This document shows positions 11,504 to 20,162 of a stretch of DNA of 44,014 nucleotides, piece after piece. Under the pieces are notes generated by a model that saw only the letters and a list, made by a program, of their open reading frames with translations, was not told the DNA's origin and ran no database searches. Numbering within the stretch: position 1 is the stretch's first letter; each line of letters opens with the position of its first letter. The translations under genes were made by a program, and so were the position numbers. The DNA is from Saprospiraceae bacterium (GTDB taxonomy: Bacteria; Bacteroidota; Bacteroidia; Chitinophagales; Saprospiraceae): contig JAEUUV010000177.1 of NCBI GenBank assembly GCA_016787285.1, positions 1-44,014 on the forward strand, read 5' to 3'.

Positions 11504-13288
11504 GTGAGCCTCGACATCATTCTTACCATTTGCATTTTGTTCGGGGCAATTATTCTGTTTGCCACCGAGGTTGTGGCTATTGATGTGACGGCCATGCTCG
11601 TTATCGGGAGTTTGGTTCTGGCCGGGATACTCAGCCCGCAGGAAGGCATTGCCGGTTTCAGCAATACGGCAGTTGCTACGGTGGCTGCGATGTTCGTGCT
11701 GAGCGCAGGCATCGAAAAAAGCGGTGCACTCAACCCCGCGACTTCATATCTGGAAAAGTTGTTTCGGCGCAACTACTGGCTTGGCGCCATCAGTATGCTG
11801 ATTTCTGTGGCGTTTTTGTCGGCATTTATCAATAACACCCCCGTTGTGGCGCTTTTCATTCCTGTGGTGGTATCGTGTGCACGGGCGATTCATACCGGCC
11901 CGGAAAAGTTGCTGATTCCGTTGTCGTTTGCATCCATGTTCGGAGGTGTTTGCACGCTCATCGGTACTTCCACCAATATTTTGGTGAGCCAATATGCCGC
12001 ATCAGTGGGTTTGGGTGCATTCTCTATGTTCGAAATGACGCAAATGGGACTGGTGTTTCTGCTTGCCGGGTTTCTATACCTGCTGTTGATCGGGTTTCGG
12101 TTGTTGCCGGGCAGTACGAAAGAGGCTACGGTGGAGGAGAAATTTCACCTGGGAGAATACCTGACAAACGTCGTGTTACAAGCGGGTGCTCCGTCCATCG
12201 GCAAGACCGTCAAAACTACGTCGTTGGTCACCGAACTGGGCGTGGAAATCATTCAGGTTCAACGTGGAGACGAGCGTTTTTTTTCTCCACCCGACGACTT
12301 TGTTCTGGAAGAAAACGATACTCTCAAAGTGCGGGGGGATGTAACACAGATTCGCAAGTTGCAGAACCGAAACCGGGTTTTGGTACAACCAATCCTCAGT
12401 CAGGATACCTCCAAAAACAAAAGTGGCGGACTGGTACTGCACGAGGTGGTGATTTTGCCCAACTCCGACCTCTCGGGCGCCCGTTTGGAGGATGTTGATT
12501 TTGAGGAGCGATTCGGCGGCGCTATCTTTCTCGGTGTTCGTGGCCGGAAAGGACTGCAAAACAAAAAAATTGGCGACTGGACGCTTGCTGCCGGAGATTG
12601 CCTGCTATTGGCTTCGCCGAAAGACAAGTCGGGAGTATTTCACAAGGATTTCCCCGATCTGTTTGTGATAAACCATGCCGATCATGCCGGCTTTTCAAAA
12701 AAAAATGCGCTCATCGCGGCTGCGACGGTACTCTCGGTCATCGTACTAGCCTCACTGGATGTCCTGCCGATTGTAACGGCTGCATTAGCCGGCTGTCTGG
12801 TTCTGATCCTAAGCAAGATCGTGTCACCGGAAGAGGCCTACCGGAGTGTCAGTTGGAAAGTGGTTATGCTGCTGGCCGGGTCGCTGAGTCTGGGCGCCGC
12901 CCTGGAAAAAACCGGCGCCGCCCGGCTGCTCGCCGAGCAGATTTATCACCTGAGCGGCGCATTGGGGCCGGTGGTGGTGTTGAGTATGGTATACCTCATC
13001 ACTACGTTGCTCACCGAAGTCATGTCCAACAACGCCACGGTGGTACTGCTGGCGCCCATCGTTATTGCGCTGGCGCAGTCTATGGGCGTGTCACCCAAAC
13101 CGCTGCTGATGGCCATAACCTTTGCGGCCTCCGCCAGTTTTATGACACCGATCGGGTACCAAACCAATACAATGGTGTACGCGGCCGGCAACTATACGTT
13201 CAAGGATTTTTTCCGGATCGGCGCACCGCTAAACCTGCTTTTTTGGATACTGGCAAGCCTGCTGATCCCGGTATTTTTTCCATTTTAA
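11504..13288 (+). CDS. SLC13/DASS-family anion permease with two TrkA-C domains
   Basis: The 594-aa inner-membrane transporter belongs to the divalent anion:sodium symporter/ArsB-like group. An N-terminal half (about 1-200) holds several membrane helices with NNTPVVALFIP and GTSTNILVS, the re-entrant loop motif for substrate and Na+ binding. Two RCK_C/TrkA-C-like cytoplasmic domains follow at about 215-290 and 309-375, then a second membrane half with MSNNATVVLLAP and TPIGYQTNTMVY. Substrate is likely sulfate, phosphate or a dicarboxylate; sequence alone cannot say. The GTG at 11504 is the best start; upstream ATGs in this frame run antisense through meaB. Confidence 0.87.
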   Translation: MSLDIILTICILFGAIILFATEVVAIDVTAMLVIGSLVLAGILSPQEGIAGFSNTAVATVAAMFVLSAGIEKSGALNPATSYLEKLFRRNYWLGAISMLISVAFLSAFINNTPVVALFIPVVVSCARAIHTGPEKLLIPLSFASMFGGVCTLIGTSTNILVSQYAASVGLGAFSMFEMTQMGLVFLLAGFLYLLLIGFRLLPGSTKEATVEEKFHLGEYLTNVVLQAGAPSIGKTVKTTSLVTELGVEIIQVQRGDERFFSPPDDFVLEENDTLKVRGDVTQIRKLQNRNRVLVQPILSQDTSKNKSGGLVLHEVVILPNSDLSGARLEDVDFEERFGGAIFLGVRGRKGLQNKKIGDWTLAAGDCLLLASPKDKSGVFHKDFPDLFVINHADHAGFSKKNALIAAATVLSVIVLASLDVLPIVTAALAGCLVLILSKIVSPEEAYRSVSWKVVMLLAGSLSLGAALEKTGAARLLAEQIYHLSGALGPVVVLSMVYLITTLLTEVMSNNATVVLLAPIVIALAQSMGVSPKPLLMAITFAASASFMTPIGYQTNTMVYAAGNYTFKDFFRIGAPLNLLFWILASLLIPVFFPF

Positions 13289-13308
13289 TAAACGGCCTCC
13301 CCTCTAAA

Positions 13309-13366
13309 CCGCAGAGGCGCGGAGTTTTCAGCAGATCTATTGCCAAAAAACTTCGCGCCTCTGCGA
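13309..13366. repeat. Inverted repeat (CGCAGAGGCGCG type) between convergent genes
   Basis: Arms at 13310-13328 and 13347-13365 are inverted copies with one mismatch in 19. They lie between the stops of the permease and porV and could terminate both transcripts. The sequence type (CGCAGAGGCGCGGAG) is related to the repeat at 35711-35787. Confidence 0.65.
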
Positions 13367-13388
13367 TGAAAAAAGACTTGTGAAACTA

Positions 13389-14624
13389 TCAGTTATCCTC
13401 GCCCTCAAATGCTGCGAAGTCGAACAGCAGGGAGAAACGCAGGGTATTGTCCAGAGGATTGCGCTGGTTGGTGGTGGGCACGAGGTAGGAAAAATTGATG
13501 CCGAAGACGTTGTACTTCACGCCGAGGCCGACGCTGAAATACTTGCGGTTGCCTTTGGAATAGTGTTCGAAGAAGTAGCCGGCGCGTACGGCAAATTGAT
13601 CGTCGTACCAGTATTCGGCGCCGATGCCGGTGGTGATTTCCTTGATCTCTTCGCTGAAACCGCCCGGCGCGTCGCCGAAAGATTTGAACACACCACGAAT
13701 CGGCGAGTACTGCTTGTAGTCGGGAATACCGTCGCCGTCTTCGTCAATGTCGGGGCGAGGGGTCGGAACGAGCAGTTTGTTGAAATCAGTCGTAATCGTG
13801 AAGGTGTTGAATTGGTCGAGGTTAATTTTCCAGGCAAGACCTACGCCGAGGTTGGTGGGGATGTAGTCCCGATTGACGGAGTTGGTGTACGTGATCTTGG
13901 AGCCGAGGTTGGTGATAGCGGCGCCAATGGTCAGTTCACTGCCGGTTTTAATTACCTTCAGAGGCGTTTTGTACGTGAGCGAGAGATCGGCAGCGCCGGC
14001 GATACCAGGTTTGATCTCGTTGCCTTCCACCACCTGACCGGTGGCGAGGTTGGAGTAGATGAACTTGGCGCCGATGGCTGCAGAGAATTTTTTCGACAGT
14101 TTGCGGGCATACGCAGCGTTCACCTCAAACTCGTTGGGGCGGCCCTGTCCGAGTGATCCACCGTTTTCATCTGTAAATTCGATGTCGCCGAGGGAAAAAT
14201 AGCGCAAACCCAGGCCGATGGTCTGGAGTTTGTCAATTTGCATGTAACCGGACAGGTAAGCGAGGTACACGTCCTGCAGGCCCAGGTTACGCATCCAGGG
14301 GGTATAGGTAGCCGACAAGGCCACTTTTTTGTCGGCAAACGCCAGTTTGGACTGGTTGTAGTGCATGCCGTTCGGATCGGCAGACGTGGCAATACCGACG
14401 TCGCCCATAGCGCCGCCGCGGGCGTCCGGTACAATGCGCAGGAATGGTACCGCGGTGGTAACTGCATTGGCACAGCGCTCGCCGGTAGCTACTTGCTGAC
14501 CGGTGATCGGGTTGTAGCTGAAGCCTTGGCCGTCAATACACTTGGGCAGAAGTTGTGCCGAGAGCATTGTGGCGCCGAAGGCGAACATGGCCAAAAGCAG
14601 CGCCTGTATCAAAGACTTGTTCAT
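13389..14624 (-). CDS. porV: Type IX secretion system outer-membrane protein PorV
   Basis: PorV (LptO) is a 14-stranded outer-membrane barrel that takes T9SS cargo from the translocon to the PorU sortase. The 411-aa protein has a signal peptide (LLLAMFAFGATMLSAQ) and the family block FLRIVPDARGGAMGDVGIATSADPNGM..N, followed by WMRNLGLQDVYLAYL, a YFSLGDIEFTDENG loop and many amphipathic strands to the C-terminus. The ATG at 14624 is chosen because it begins the signal peptide. porU is not adjacent, as in many Bacteroidota. A -7 box lies 74 bp upstream. Confidence 0.93.
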   Translation of the reverse strand: MNKSLIQALLLAMFAFGATMLSAQLLPKCIDGQGFSYNPITGQQVATGERCANAVTTAVPFLRIVPDARGGAMGDVGIATSADPNGMHYNQSKLAFADKKVALSATYTPWMRNLGLQDVYLAYLSGYMQIDKLQTIGLGLRYFSLGDIEFTDENGGSLGQGRPNEFEVNAAYARKLSKKFSAAIGAKFIYSNLATGQVVEGNEIKPGIAGAADLSLTYKTPLKVIKTGSELTIGAAITNLGSKITYTNSVNRDYIPTNLGVGLAWKINLDQFNTFTITTDFNKLLVPTPRPDIDEDGDGIPDYKQYSPIRGVFKSFGDAPGGFSEEIKEITTGIGAEYWYDDQFAVRAGYFFEHYSKGNRKYFSVGLGVKYNVFGINFSYLVPTTNQRNPLDNTLRFSLLFDFAAFEGEDN

Positions 14625-14698
14625 AATTGCTGAAGGAAAATTTAGTGGCAGAAAGTTTTGTTTGTCCAATTAAAAGCCGGTTGGCTGCAAAAAGCGTG

Positions 14699-14706
14699 CA
14701 AAAATA
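14699..14706 (-). promoter_or_regulatory. Bacteroidota -7 box for porV
   Basis: TATTTTTG on the minus strand matches TAnnTTTG, 74 bp before the porV start. Confidence 0.45.
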
Positions 14707-14863
14707 TGCGATTCGCCCGGCTTTCCGACTTGTGATGATCCATGACGCCGGCAGGTGTATTTTGGTTGTCTATTTTTGTGGGGATTTGCAGTTGAAGGCA
14801 GTCCTTTTTTTGTGAAAAATATTTTTTGTTTTAAAACAGGTCGTTTTTCAAACAATTGCCCGC

Positions 14864-14871
14864 TAATTTTG
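14864..14871 (+). promoter_or_regulatory. Bacteroidota -7 box for the 14929 gene
   Basis: TAATTTTG matches TAnnTTTG, 57 bp before the ATG at 14929. Confidence 0.45.
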
Positions 14872-14928
14872 GCGCGTCAATCCAAATGACGGATCCATTT
14901 TTCCCGCAGGCGGACTACCGATAGCATC

Positions 14929-15351
14929 ATGCAGCAGTACGACGAATTCGGTTTTGTGGAACCCGAAGCAGCGGCGCCCGAGCCGCACGTTCCGATGCGG
15001 GAACAATTTCCGCCGGCCGGGTCCGCCTACATGGGCGGGTACAGCGACGGCTGGGAGTATCGCAGCGTGTTCGCAGGCAGCACATTGGCCAATTCCTATT
15101 CCATGGTGCGGCAATTTCTTCAGGAAGAAGGATACGCCGATGTGCCGATCCCGACCACGGCAGATGAGCTGCGTTTATTCCGGCGTCCCCGCACAAAACA
15201 GTTGCAACTTTTTGGCGAGCAAGGGTACACACACAACCCGATCAAGATTCTGTTTCACAGTGATCCTAAAAAACGCAATGCGCTGATTTTGTGCGTGTAC
15301 AACGAACAAGTGGAAGGCCACCTGTTGCGCTTTCACGGTGTGCTCCGTTGA
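14929..15351 (+). CDS. Hypothetical protein, 140 aa
   Basis: I do not recognise the family. There is no signal peptide or membrane helix. The N-terminus is acidic and Pro-rich (VEPEAAAPEPHVP). The core carries GGYSDGWEYRSVFAGSTLANSYSM and FLQEEGYADVPIP, and the C-terminal half is basic with KILFHSDPKKRNALILCVY and HLLRFHGVLR, which reads as a compact alpha/beta domain. It is probably a soluble cytoplasmic protein. It has its own -7 box and is 105 bp ahead of comEC. Confidence 0.7.
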   Translation: MQQYDEFGFVEPEAAAPEPHVPMREQFPPAGSAYMGGYSDGWEYRSVFAGSTLANSYSMVRQFLQEEGYADVPIPTTADELRLFRRPRTKQLQLFGEQGYTHNPIKILFHSDPKKRNALILCVYNEQVEGHLLRFHGVLR

Positions 15352-15456
15352 GCATTTTGCACACATTAAATTTCTTTAAATGTACCGCCTTCAGCGCAGA
15401 ACTGTTGGCCGGCATCGCCGCATGCGGTTATTTTCGATCCGGAAAAATAACCGCCC

Positions 15457-17589
15457 ATGATACACCCGCGCCAAGTCCCCTTTCTTCGCCTCTTCTTGCC
15501 CTGGCTTGGGGGCATCGTTGCCGGATCCTGGCTGAACTATGAAGTTCCCGGAATCGAGTACGGACTTTTGTCCGGCATGTTTGCCCTGCTGTTTCTGGCG
15601 CCCCGGCAATACGCTTACCGGTTCCGGTGGGTGTACGGGTCGTGTGTGTTTGTCTTGCTTTTCGGAATGGGCTATTGGCATGTCCGGCAGCACGACGAAC
15701 GGCGGCAACAAATGCATTTCAGCCACGGAAGCCAACATCTGTCCGTCTTCACCGGGATCGTGTACGACGCGCCATCCAAAAGAGCAAGAATCAAAGTCCC
15801 GCTACGCGTGGAGTCGGCAGGGCCAACAGCGGATTCCTTGCAGCCCTGCGCAGGAAATGTGTTGATTTTTCTTCCAGTGACGCCCGAGGCCGAAGCCCTG
15901 CGCTACGGTGACCGTCTGTGGGTACGGGTAGCAATACGGCCCACGGAGCTGCCCAAAAACCCGCATGTGTTTGACTACCGGCAATACCTGCATTACCAAA
16001 ACATACACTATCAGGCATTTGTAAAAGACAGCGCCTTTGGCGTGCTATCCGGCGGACATGGTCAATGGCTCTGGCGGCTGGCGTTTTATTGGCGGGATGA
16101 GTTGCTCGAAGTGTTGCGGGCATATTTTCCCAACAGGGATGAGTATGCGGTTGCGTCGGCGTTGCTGGTCGGCTACAAGGGCGACCTGTCGGAGGAACTG
16201 CGCACCACTTACGCAGAAACCGGTTCGATGCACGCCCTGGCCGTGTCGGGCACCCATGTCGGGCTGATGTATGCGGCGTTTTTGTTTGTCTTGCGGCGTA
16301 TCCCATGGCGGGGCAACACCCGCCGTTGGGGCGAAACCAGCCTGGTGCTGGTCGGTATCTGGGCTTTTACCCTGCTGACCGGAGCCACAGCCTCGGTGCT
16401 GCGGGCCTCCGTCATGTTTACCTGCTACCTGATGGGCAAAGCGCTGCGCCGCACGGCATCCATCTGGAACATCCTCGGTGCGTCGGCCTTCATTCTGCTG
16501 TGGTTGAATCCCTGGTTTCTGTTCGACGCCGGATTCCAGTTGTCCTATGCCGCTGTGGCGGGCATTGTCGCATTTTATCCCGTGTTCCGGCGGCTTGCGC
16601 CAAGTCCGCACAAATGGGCCGACGAATGCTGGAGCATCCTGCTCATCGGTGTGGCGGCGCAACTGGGCACCCTGCCGCTCTCGTTGTACTACTTCCACCA
16701 ATTTCCCGTGTATTTCTGGCTTGCCGGTTGGGTGGTGGTCATCGGTGGGGCGGTGTTTTTGTGGAGCGGATCGGTGCTGGTACTGCTCAGTGCTACCTTT
16801 CCCGCACTCGCAGAATGGTTGGGCTGGTTGCTATACCACCTTCTGTGGGGCATGAACCGGGTTATCATGGGTATCCAGCAACTGCCGGGCAGCGTGATTT
16901 CCGGAATCTGGATTACTGTCTGGGAGGCCCTTTTGCTTTATCTGTTCATCAGCCTGTTTTTCGGAGCAATGCAATTTCGCCACGCGCGAATGCTTTTGGC
17001 TTCGCTGGCTATGCTGGTGCTGTTTGGCTTGTGCCGTCTGGAACGACAAATCCGGCAGTTCGGGCAGCGACAGGTCGTGATGTATCACCAAAATCGCCAT
17101 TTTTTGTTGGATTTTTTCGACAATACCAGACACTACATCTGGGCCGATTCGTTGGCCGAACGGCAAGAACGATTCGCGGCGCAGGCCAACCGCTGGGCGC
17201 ATGGAACCCGGGCCTCAATGCGCATTTCGGCCCTTCCCGATACGCCGTTCATAAGCCAAAACCTGTTGATAAATCCCCCTTTTTTGCAGTATCATAACCT
17301 GAAAATGGTTGTTTTGAGCGGAAACGAAGCCGTACTCTCCCCCACTACTTCCTTCGTTCCGGTGGATGTGCTTATCCTGAGCGAAAACATTAAAGTGCGC
17401 CTGAGCGATTGCCTCAAGCGGTTCCCCTGCCGACTCGTCGTGTTCGATGCGACCAACAGCCCATGGCGGATAGAGCGGTGGAAAGCCGAATGCCGGGAAT
17501 CAGGTTTACCGTTCCATGATGTAAGGGCCAACGGTGCCTGGCAGATGCAGACGGAGCAAGCAAAAGCCCGGAAAAATTCTGATTATTAA
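15457..17589 (+). CDS. comEC: ComEC/Rec2-family DNA-uptake channel protein
   Basis: This inner-membrane protein passes single-stranded DNA into the cytoplasm during transformation. The 710-aa protein has N-terminal helices, an OB-like DUF4131 region (VFTGIVYDAPSKR...), then the competence domain with ALLVGYKGDLSEELRTTYAETGSMHALAVSGTHVGL, the conserved core of ComEC, and about ten membrane helices to residue about 520. The C-terminus (VDVLILSENIKVRLSDCL...FDATNSPWRIERW) has no HxHxDH metallo-beta-lactamase motif. That matches other Bacteroidota ComEC proteins. A ComEA-like gene follows after 21 bp. Confidence 0.92.
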   Translation: MIHPRQVPFLRLFLPWLGGIVAGSWLNYEVPGIEYGLLSGMFALLFLAPRQYAYRFRWVYGSCVFVLLFGMGYWHVRQHDERRQQMHFSHGSQHLSVFTGIVYDAPSKRARIKVPLRVESAGPTADSLQPCAGNVLIFLPVTPEAEALRYGDRLWVRVAIRPTELPKNPHVFDYRQYLHYQNIHYQAFVKDSAFGVLSGGHGQWLWRLAFYWRDELLEVLRAYFPNRDEYAVASALLVGYKGDLSEELRTTYAETGSMHALAVSGTHVGLMYAAFLFVLRRIPWRGNTRRWGETSLVLVGIWAFTLLTGATASVLRASVMFTCYLMGKALRRTASIWNILGASAFILLWLNPWFLFDAGFQLSYAAVAGIVAFYPVFRRLAPSPHKWADECWSILLIGVAAQLGTLPLSLYYFHQFPVYFWLAGWVVVIGGAVFLWSGSVLVLLSATFPALAEWLGWLLYHLLWGMNRVIMGIQQLPGSVISGIWITVWEALLLYLFISLFFGAMQFRHARMLLASLAMLVLFGLCRLERQIRQFGQRQVVMYHQNRHFLLDFFDNTRHYIWADSLAERQERFAAQANRWAHGTRASMRISALPDTPFISQNLLINPPFLQYHNLKMVVLSGNEAVLSPTTSFVPVDVLILSENIKVRLSDCLKRFPCRLVVFDATNSPWRIERWKAECRESGLPFHDVRANGAWQMQTEQAKARKNSDY

Positions 17590-17610
17590 CAACTTAAACG
17601 ATTTATAACC

Positions 17611-18738
17611 ATGCTCAAACACCTGATCCGACAGTTCCATTTTTCCAAAACAGAACGTTACGGAGCCGCCGCACTACTGCTGTTGATCGGCTCCTCGTAC
17701 ATCGCGCCGGAAGTTTATCTGGTCTTTCACAAGCCGGAAAGCACCGACTTTTCGGAATTTGAAAGCCGGATCGCCAAATACCGGCAAGCAGATTTTGTCG
17801 CGAACGAGCACTCAAACGCCTCCGAGGGAACCACGCTGTTTTTCTTTGATCCGAACACGGCTCCTGCGGAAACCCTGTGCCGGCTGGGGGTGACCGAGCG
17901 GGTAGCGCATACCATTGTCCGGTATCGGGAACGCGGTGGTAAGTTTCGATCGGCGGACGATCTGGGAAAAATTTATACCCTGCCCAAGGAGGTATTCGAA
18001 CGCCTCCGGCCATATGTGCGTATCGGGGGCAGCGGCGTTCCTGCACGCAACCGGCCTGTTGCCGATGCCGTTCCTTCGGAGCAATTTCCGTTTGATCCCA
18101 ACACCGCATCGGAGCGTGATTTATTGCGCCTCGGTTTGCCCAAGGCGTTGGTGGTGCGCCTGTTGCGCTACCGCGAGAAAGGCGGGGTTTTCGTGGAAAA
18201 GACGGATTTCCGGAAACTGTACGGCCTGACGGATGCAGACTTCCAGCGCCTGGAACCCTACATTTCCATTATTCGTGCGGAAGCCGTGGTGCGCCCGGCA
18301 ACGTATGCCGATGGGTACGGAAAAAAAGCCGCGCCGACAAGTCTGGATATCAATACCGCCACACCGGACGACTGGCAGCAGTTGCCGGGCATTGGCGCCG
18401 GGCGGGCGAATCAGATTGTGCGTTTCCGGGAAAAACTGGGAGGTTTCGTTCGGGTGGATCAGGTAGGCGAGACGTTCGGCATGCCCGACAGTGTTTTTCA
18501 GAACATCCGGGCTTACCTGCAACTGAACGAGTTGTCCATTCAAAAAATCAACCTGAATACCGCAACCGAAGAAATTCTGGATGCGCATCCGTACATCAGT
18601 TTCAAGCAGGCGAAAATGATTGTGGCATATCGCGAGCAACACGGCCAATATACTCGTGCGGAGGATATTCGCCGAATCGCGGCTTTTTCCGATTCGGAAT
18701 GGCTGGCACGGGTGCTACCATACCTGATGGCACAGTAG
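17611..18738 (+). CDS. ComEA-like DNA-binding protein with four helix-hairpin-helix modules
   Basis: The 375-aa protein has an N-terminal membrane anchor (YGAAALLLLIGSSYIAPEVYLVF) and four tandem ComEA-type modules. Each starts with a NTA motif: FDPNTAPAETL (about 75), FDPNTASERDL (about 160), LDINTATPDDW (about 247) and INLNTATEEIL (about 313). The third has the classic LPGIGAGRANQIVRFRE. Such modules bind DNA without sequence preference. Placed 21 bp after comEC, the protein most likely delivers periplasmic DNA to the channel. Single-module ComEA is about 100-200 aa, so four modules make this a long form. Confidence 0.9.
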   Translation: MLKHLIRQFHFSKTERYGAAALLLLIGSSYIAPEVYLVFHKPESTDFSEFESRIAKYRQADFVANEHSNASEGTTLFFFDPNTAPAETLCRLGVTERVAHTIVRYRERGGKFRSADDLGKIYTLPKEVFERLRPYVRIGGSGVPARNRPVADAVPSEQFPFDPNTASERDLLRLGLPKALVVRLLRYREKGGVFVEKTDFRKLYGLTDADFQRLEPYISIIRAEAVVRPATYADGYGKKAAPTSLDINTATPDDWQQLPGIGAGRANQIVRFREKLGGFVRVDQVGETFGMPDSVFQNIRAYLQLNELSIQKINLNTATEEILDAHPYISFKQAKMIVAYREQHGQYTRAEDIRRIAAFSDSEWLARVLPYLMAQ

Positions 18739-18756
18739 GAGAAAGTGCGGGAGATT

Positions 18757-19365
18757 TTATTGCCGTTTCCGCTTGATGGTGCAGCCGATAGCGCGGGTGA
18801 AATCCGGATCGGGGCGTTCGTCACGGAGCAGAGCCTCTACGGCGCTTTCTACATACTTGCGTTTGACGGCTGCCGGCGTTTCCGGGTTGTCGTCAATGGC
18901 GCCGATGTACCGGACCACCAGGTTTTTGTCGAGCACGTATGCATGCGGTGTGCGATTGGCGCCAAACAGCGGGAAAACGGTTTGCTCGGCATCATGGAGG
19001 TATGCAAAGGGATAACGCTTGAGTTTTGCGCGTTTGACCATCTCCTCGAAACTATCTTCCTTGACGATATCGGAATCGTTCGGGTTGATAGCGATGACCG
19101 GGTATCCTTTTGAACTGAACTTGCGGTGCAGTTCAATGATGCGTTGTTCGTAAAGTTGCGCGTAGGGGCAGTGGTTGCAGGTGAAAACCAGGATGAAACC
19201 CCTGGCATCCGTGTAATCGGAAAAGGACACCATACGTCCGTCCACATTGCGCAGAGAGAAGTCTTCGGCTTTGTCTCCGACCACATAGTAGCTGGGTTCG
19301 TAGCCTGTACTACAGATCGAGAAAACGCCGACCAGAAAAAGCAGAACCGGGATGGGATGTTTCAT
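18757..19365 (-). CDS. Exported redoxin (AhpC/TSA-like thioredoxin-fold protein)
   Basis: The 202-aa protein has a signal segment (MKHPIPVLLFLVGVFSIC) that may be a lipoprotein signal with Cys 18. The thioredoxin-fold domain begins at GDKAEDFSLRNVDGRMVSF and carries FTCNHCPYAQ (Cys 63 and Cys 66), then AINPNDSD and PFAYLHDAEQTVFPLFGA, ending in VRYIGAIDDNP. This order fits periplasmic peroxiredoxin-like thiol proteins. The ATG at 19365 starts the signal peptide. A second thioredoxin gene lies 83 bp upstream on the same strand, so they may form an operon. Confidence 0.87.
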   Translation of the reverse strand: MKHPIPVLLFLVGVFSICSTGYEPSYYVVGDKAEDFSLRNVDGRMVSFSDYTDARGFILVFTCNHCPYAQLYEQRIIELHRKFSSKGYPVIAINPNDSDIVKEDSFEEMVKRAKLKRYPFAYLHDAEQTVFPLFGANRTPHAYVLDKNLVVRYIGAIDDNPETPAAVKRKYVESAVEALLRDERPDPDFTRAIGCTIKRKRQ

Positions 19366-19448
19366 AATTGACGGGAACAATAGGATGAAATAGGCTTGAA
19401 AAACTCGATTGTTGATTTTTGGCTCAAGTAGTTGTGTGTGTCGGACGT

Positions 19449-19976
19449 TTAGCGCGCTCCCTTGTCACACATCTTCGGTGTTTTTTGAACCTTGCTCACA
19501 AAATCAAGAACAAACGCCTTCAGGTCCTCATACGATTCAAACTGCTTCTCGGCTAATGCGCGTTGCTCACCGCATACTAACAGGGTTGCCGGAATTGATC
19601 CGCCCCAGTTTGGATGAACTTTTGGGATCCAGTTGTCAACCTCCGGGTCGGCAAGCAGGATAATTTCCTGTTTCGGGTTCCATTTGCTCAGAAAAGGCAT
19701 GACGGCCGGCTCAATACGGCTTCTGAAATCAAGCGTGACCATCACCATCTCGAAATCCTCACCGGCATAGTTGCGGTAGAGCTCATCGAAGCAGGGGAGT
19801 TCTTCGATGCAGGGGCCGCACCAGGTTGCCCAGAAATTGATGACCAGAATGGATGAACCTGCTTGCTGGATACGCTCTTCGAGTTGAGAAAAACTGTCAA
19901 AAATTTTTAGTGTCTGCCCGGGAAGCAGACAAGGGAGCAGGAAAACCGGAAGAAGAGATAAGTAAATTTTCCGCAT
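19449..19976 (-). CDS. Exported TlpA-like thiol:disulfide protein
   Basis: The 175-aa protein has a signal peptide (LSLLPVFLLPCLLPGQ) and a single thioredoxin domain with INFWATWCGPCIEELP (Cys 53 and Cys 56), the TlpA/ResA active site. The later conserved cis-Pro region is SIPATLLVCG. It probably reduces exported proteins, for example in cytochrome c maturation or oxidative stress. The start at 19976 is chosen because it begins the signal. It precedes the redoxin gene on the same strand. Confidence 0.9.
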   Translation of the reverse strand: MRKIYLSLLPVFLLPCLLPGQTLKIFDSFSQLEERIQQAGSSILVINFWATWCGPCIEELPCFDELYRNYAGEDFEMVMVTLDFRSRIEPAVMPFLSKWNPKQEIILLADPEVDNWIPKVHPNWGGSIPATLLVCGEQRALAEKQFESYEDLKAFVLDFVSKVQKTPKMCDKGAR

Positions 19977-20088
19977 GGCAGGAAACACTAAAAATGCATC
20001 GTATTAAAAAAAGGCCATGCAAGAAACGAACACTTGCCGAAACAGCAAGTGGTTTTAACATTTTTTCCGACGAATTTTAGAGCCGGCA

Positions 20089-20134
20089 CCTTTTTAAAAA
20101 TACAAGTCCTTCGAACAAAACTATTCGAAGGACT
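20089..20134 (-). terminator. Terminator after the zinc-ribbon gene
   Basis: An 11-bp perfect stem (20105-20115 with 20124-20134) with an 8-nt loop is followed on the minus strand by TGTATTTTTAA. It lies 28 bp after the stop at 20163. Confidence 0.75.
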
Positions 20135-20162
20135 CATATTCAAAATAAGTGCCAATTTTCTT

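Larger units (their letters stand above)
14625..14928. other. 304-bp divergent spacer between porV and the 14929 gene
   Basis: The spacer is AT-rich near 14805-14860 and holds one candidate -7 box for each flanking gene. I see no gene, RNA or strong hairpin in it. Confidence 0.6.
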
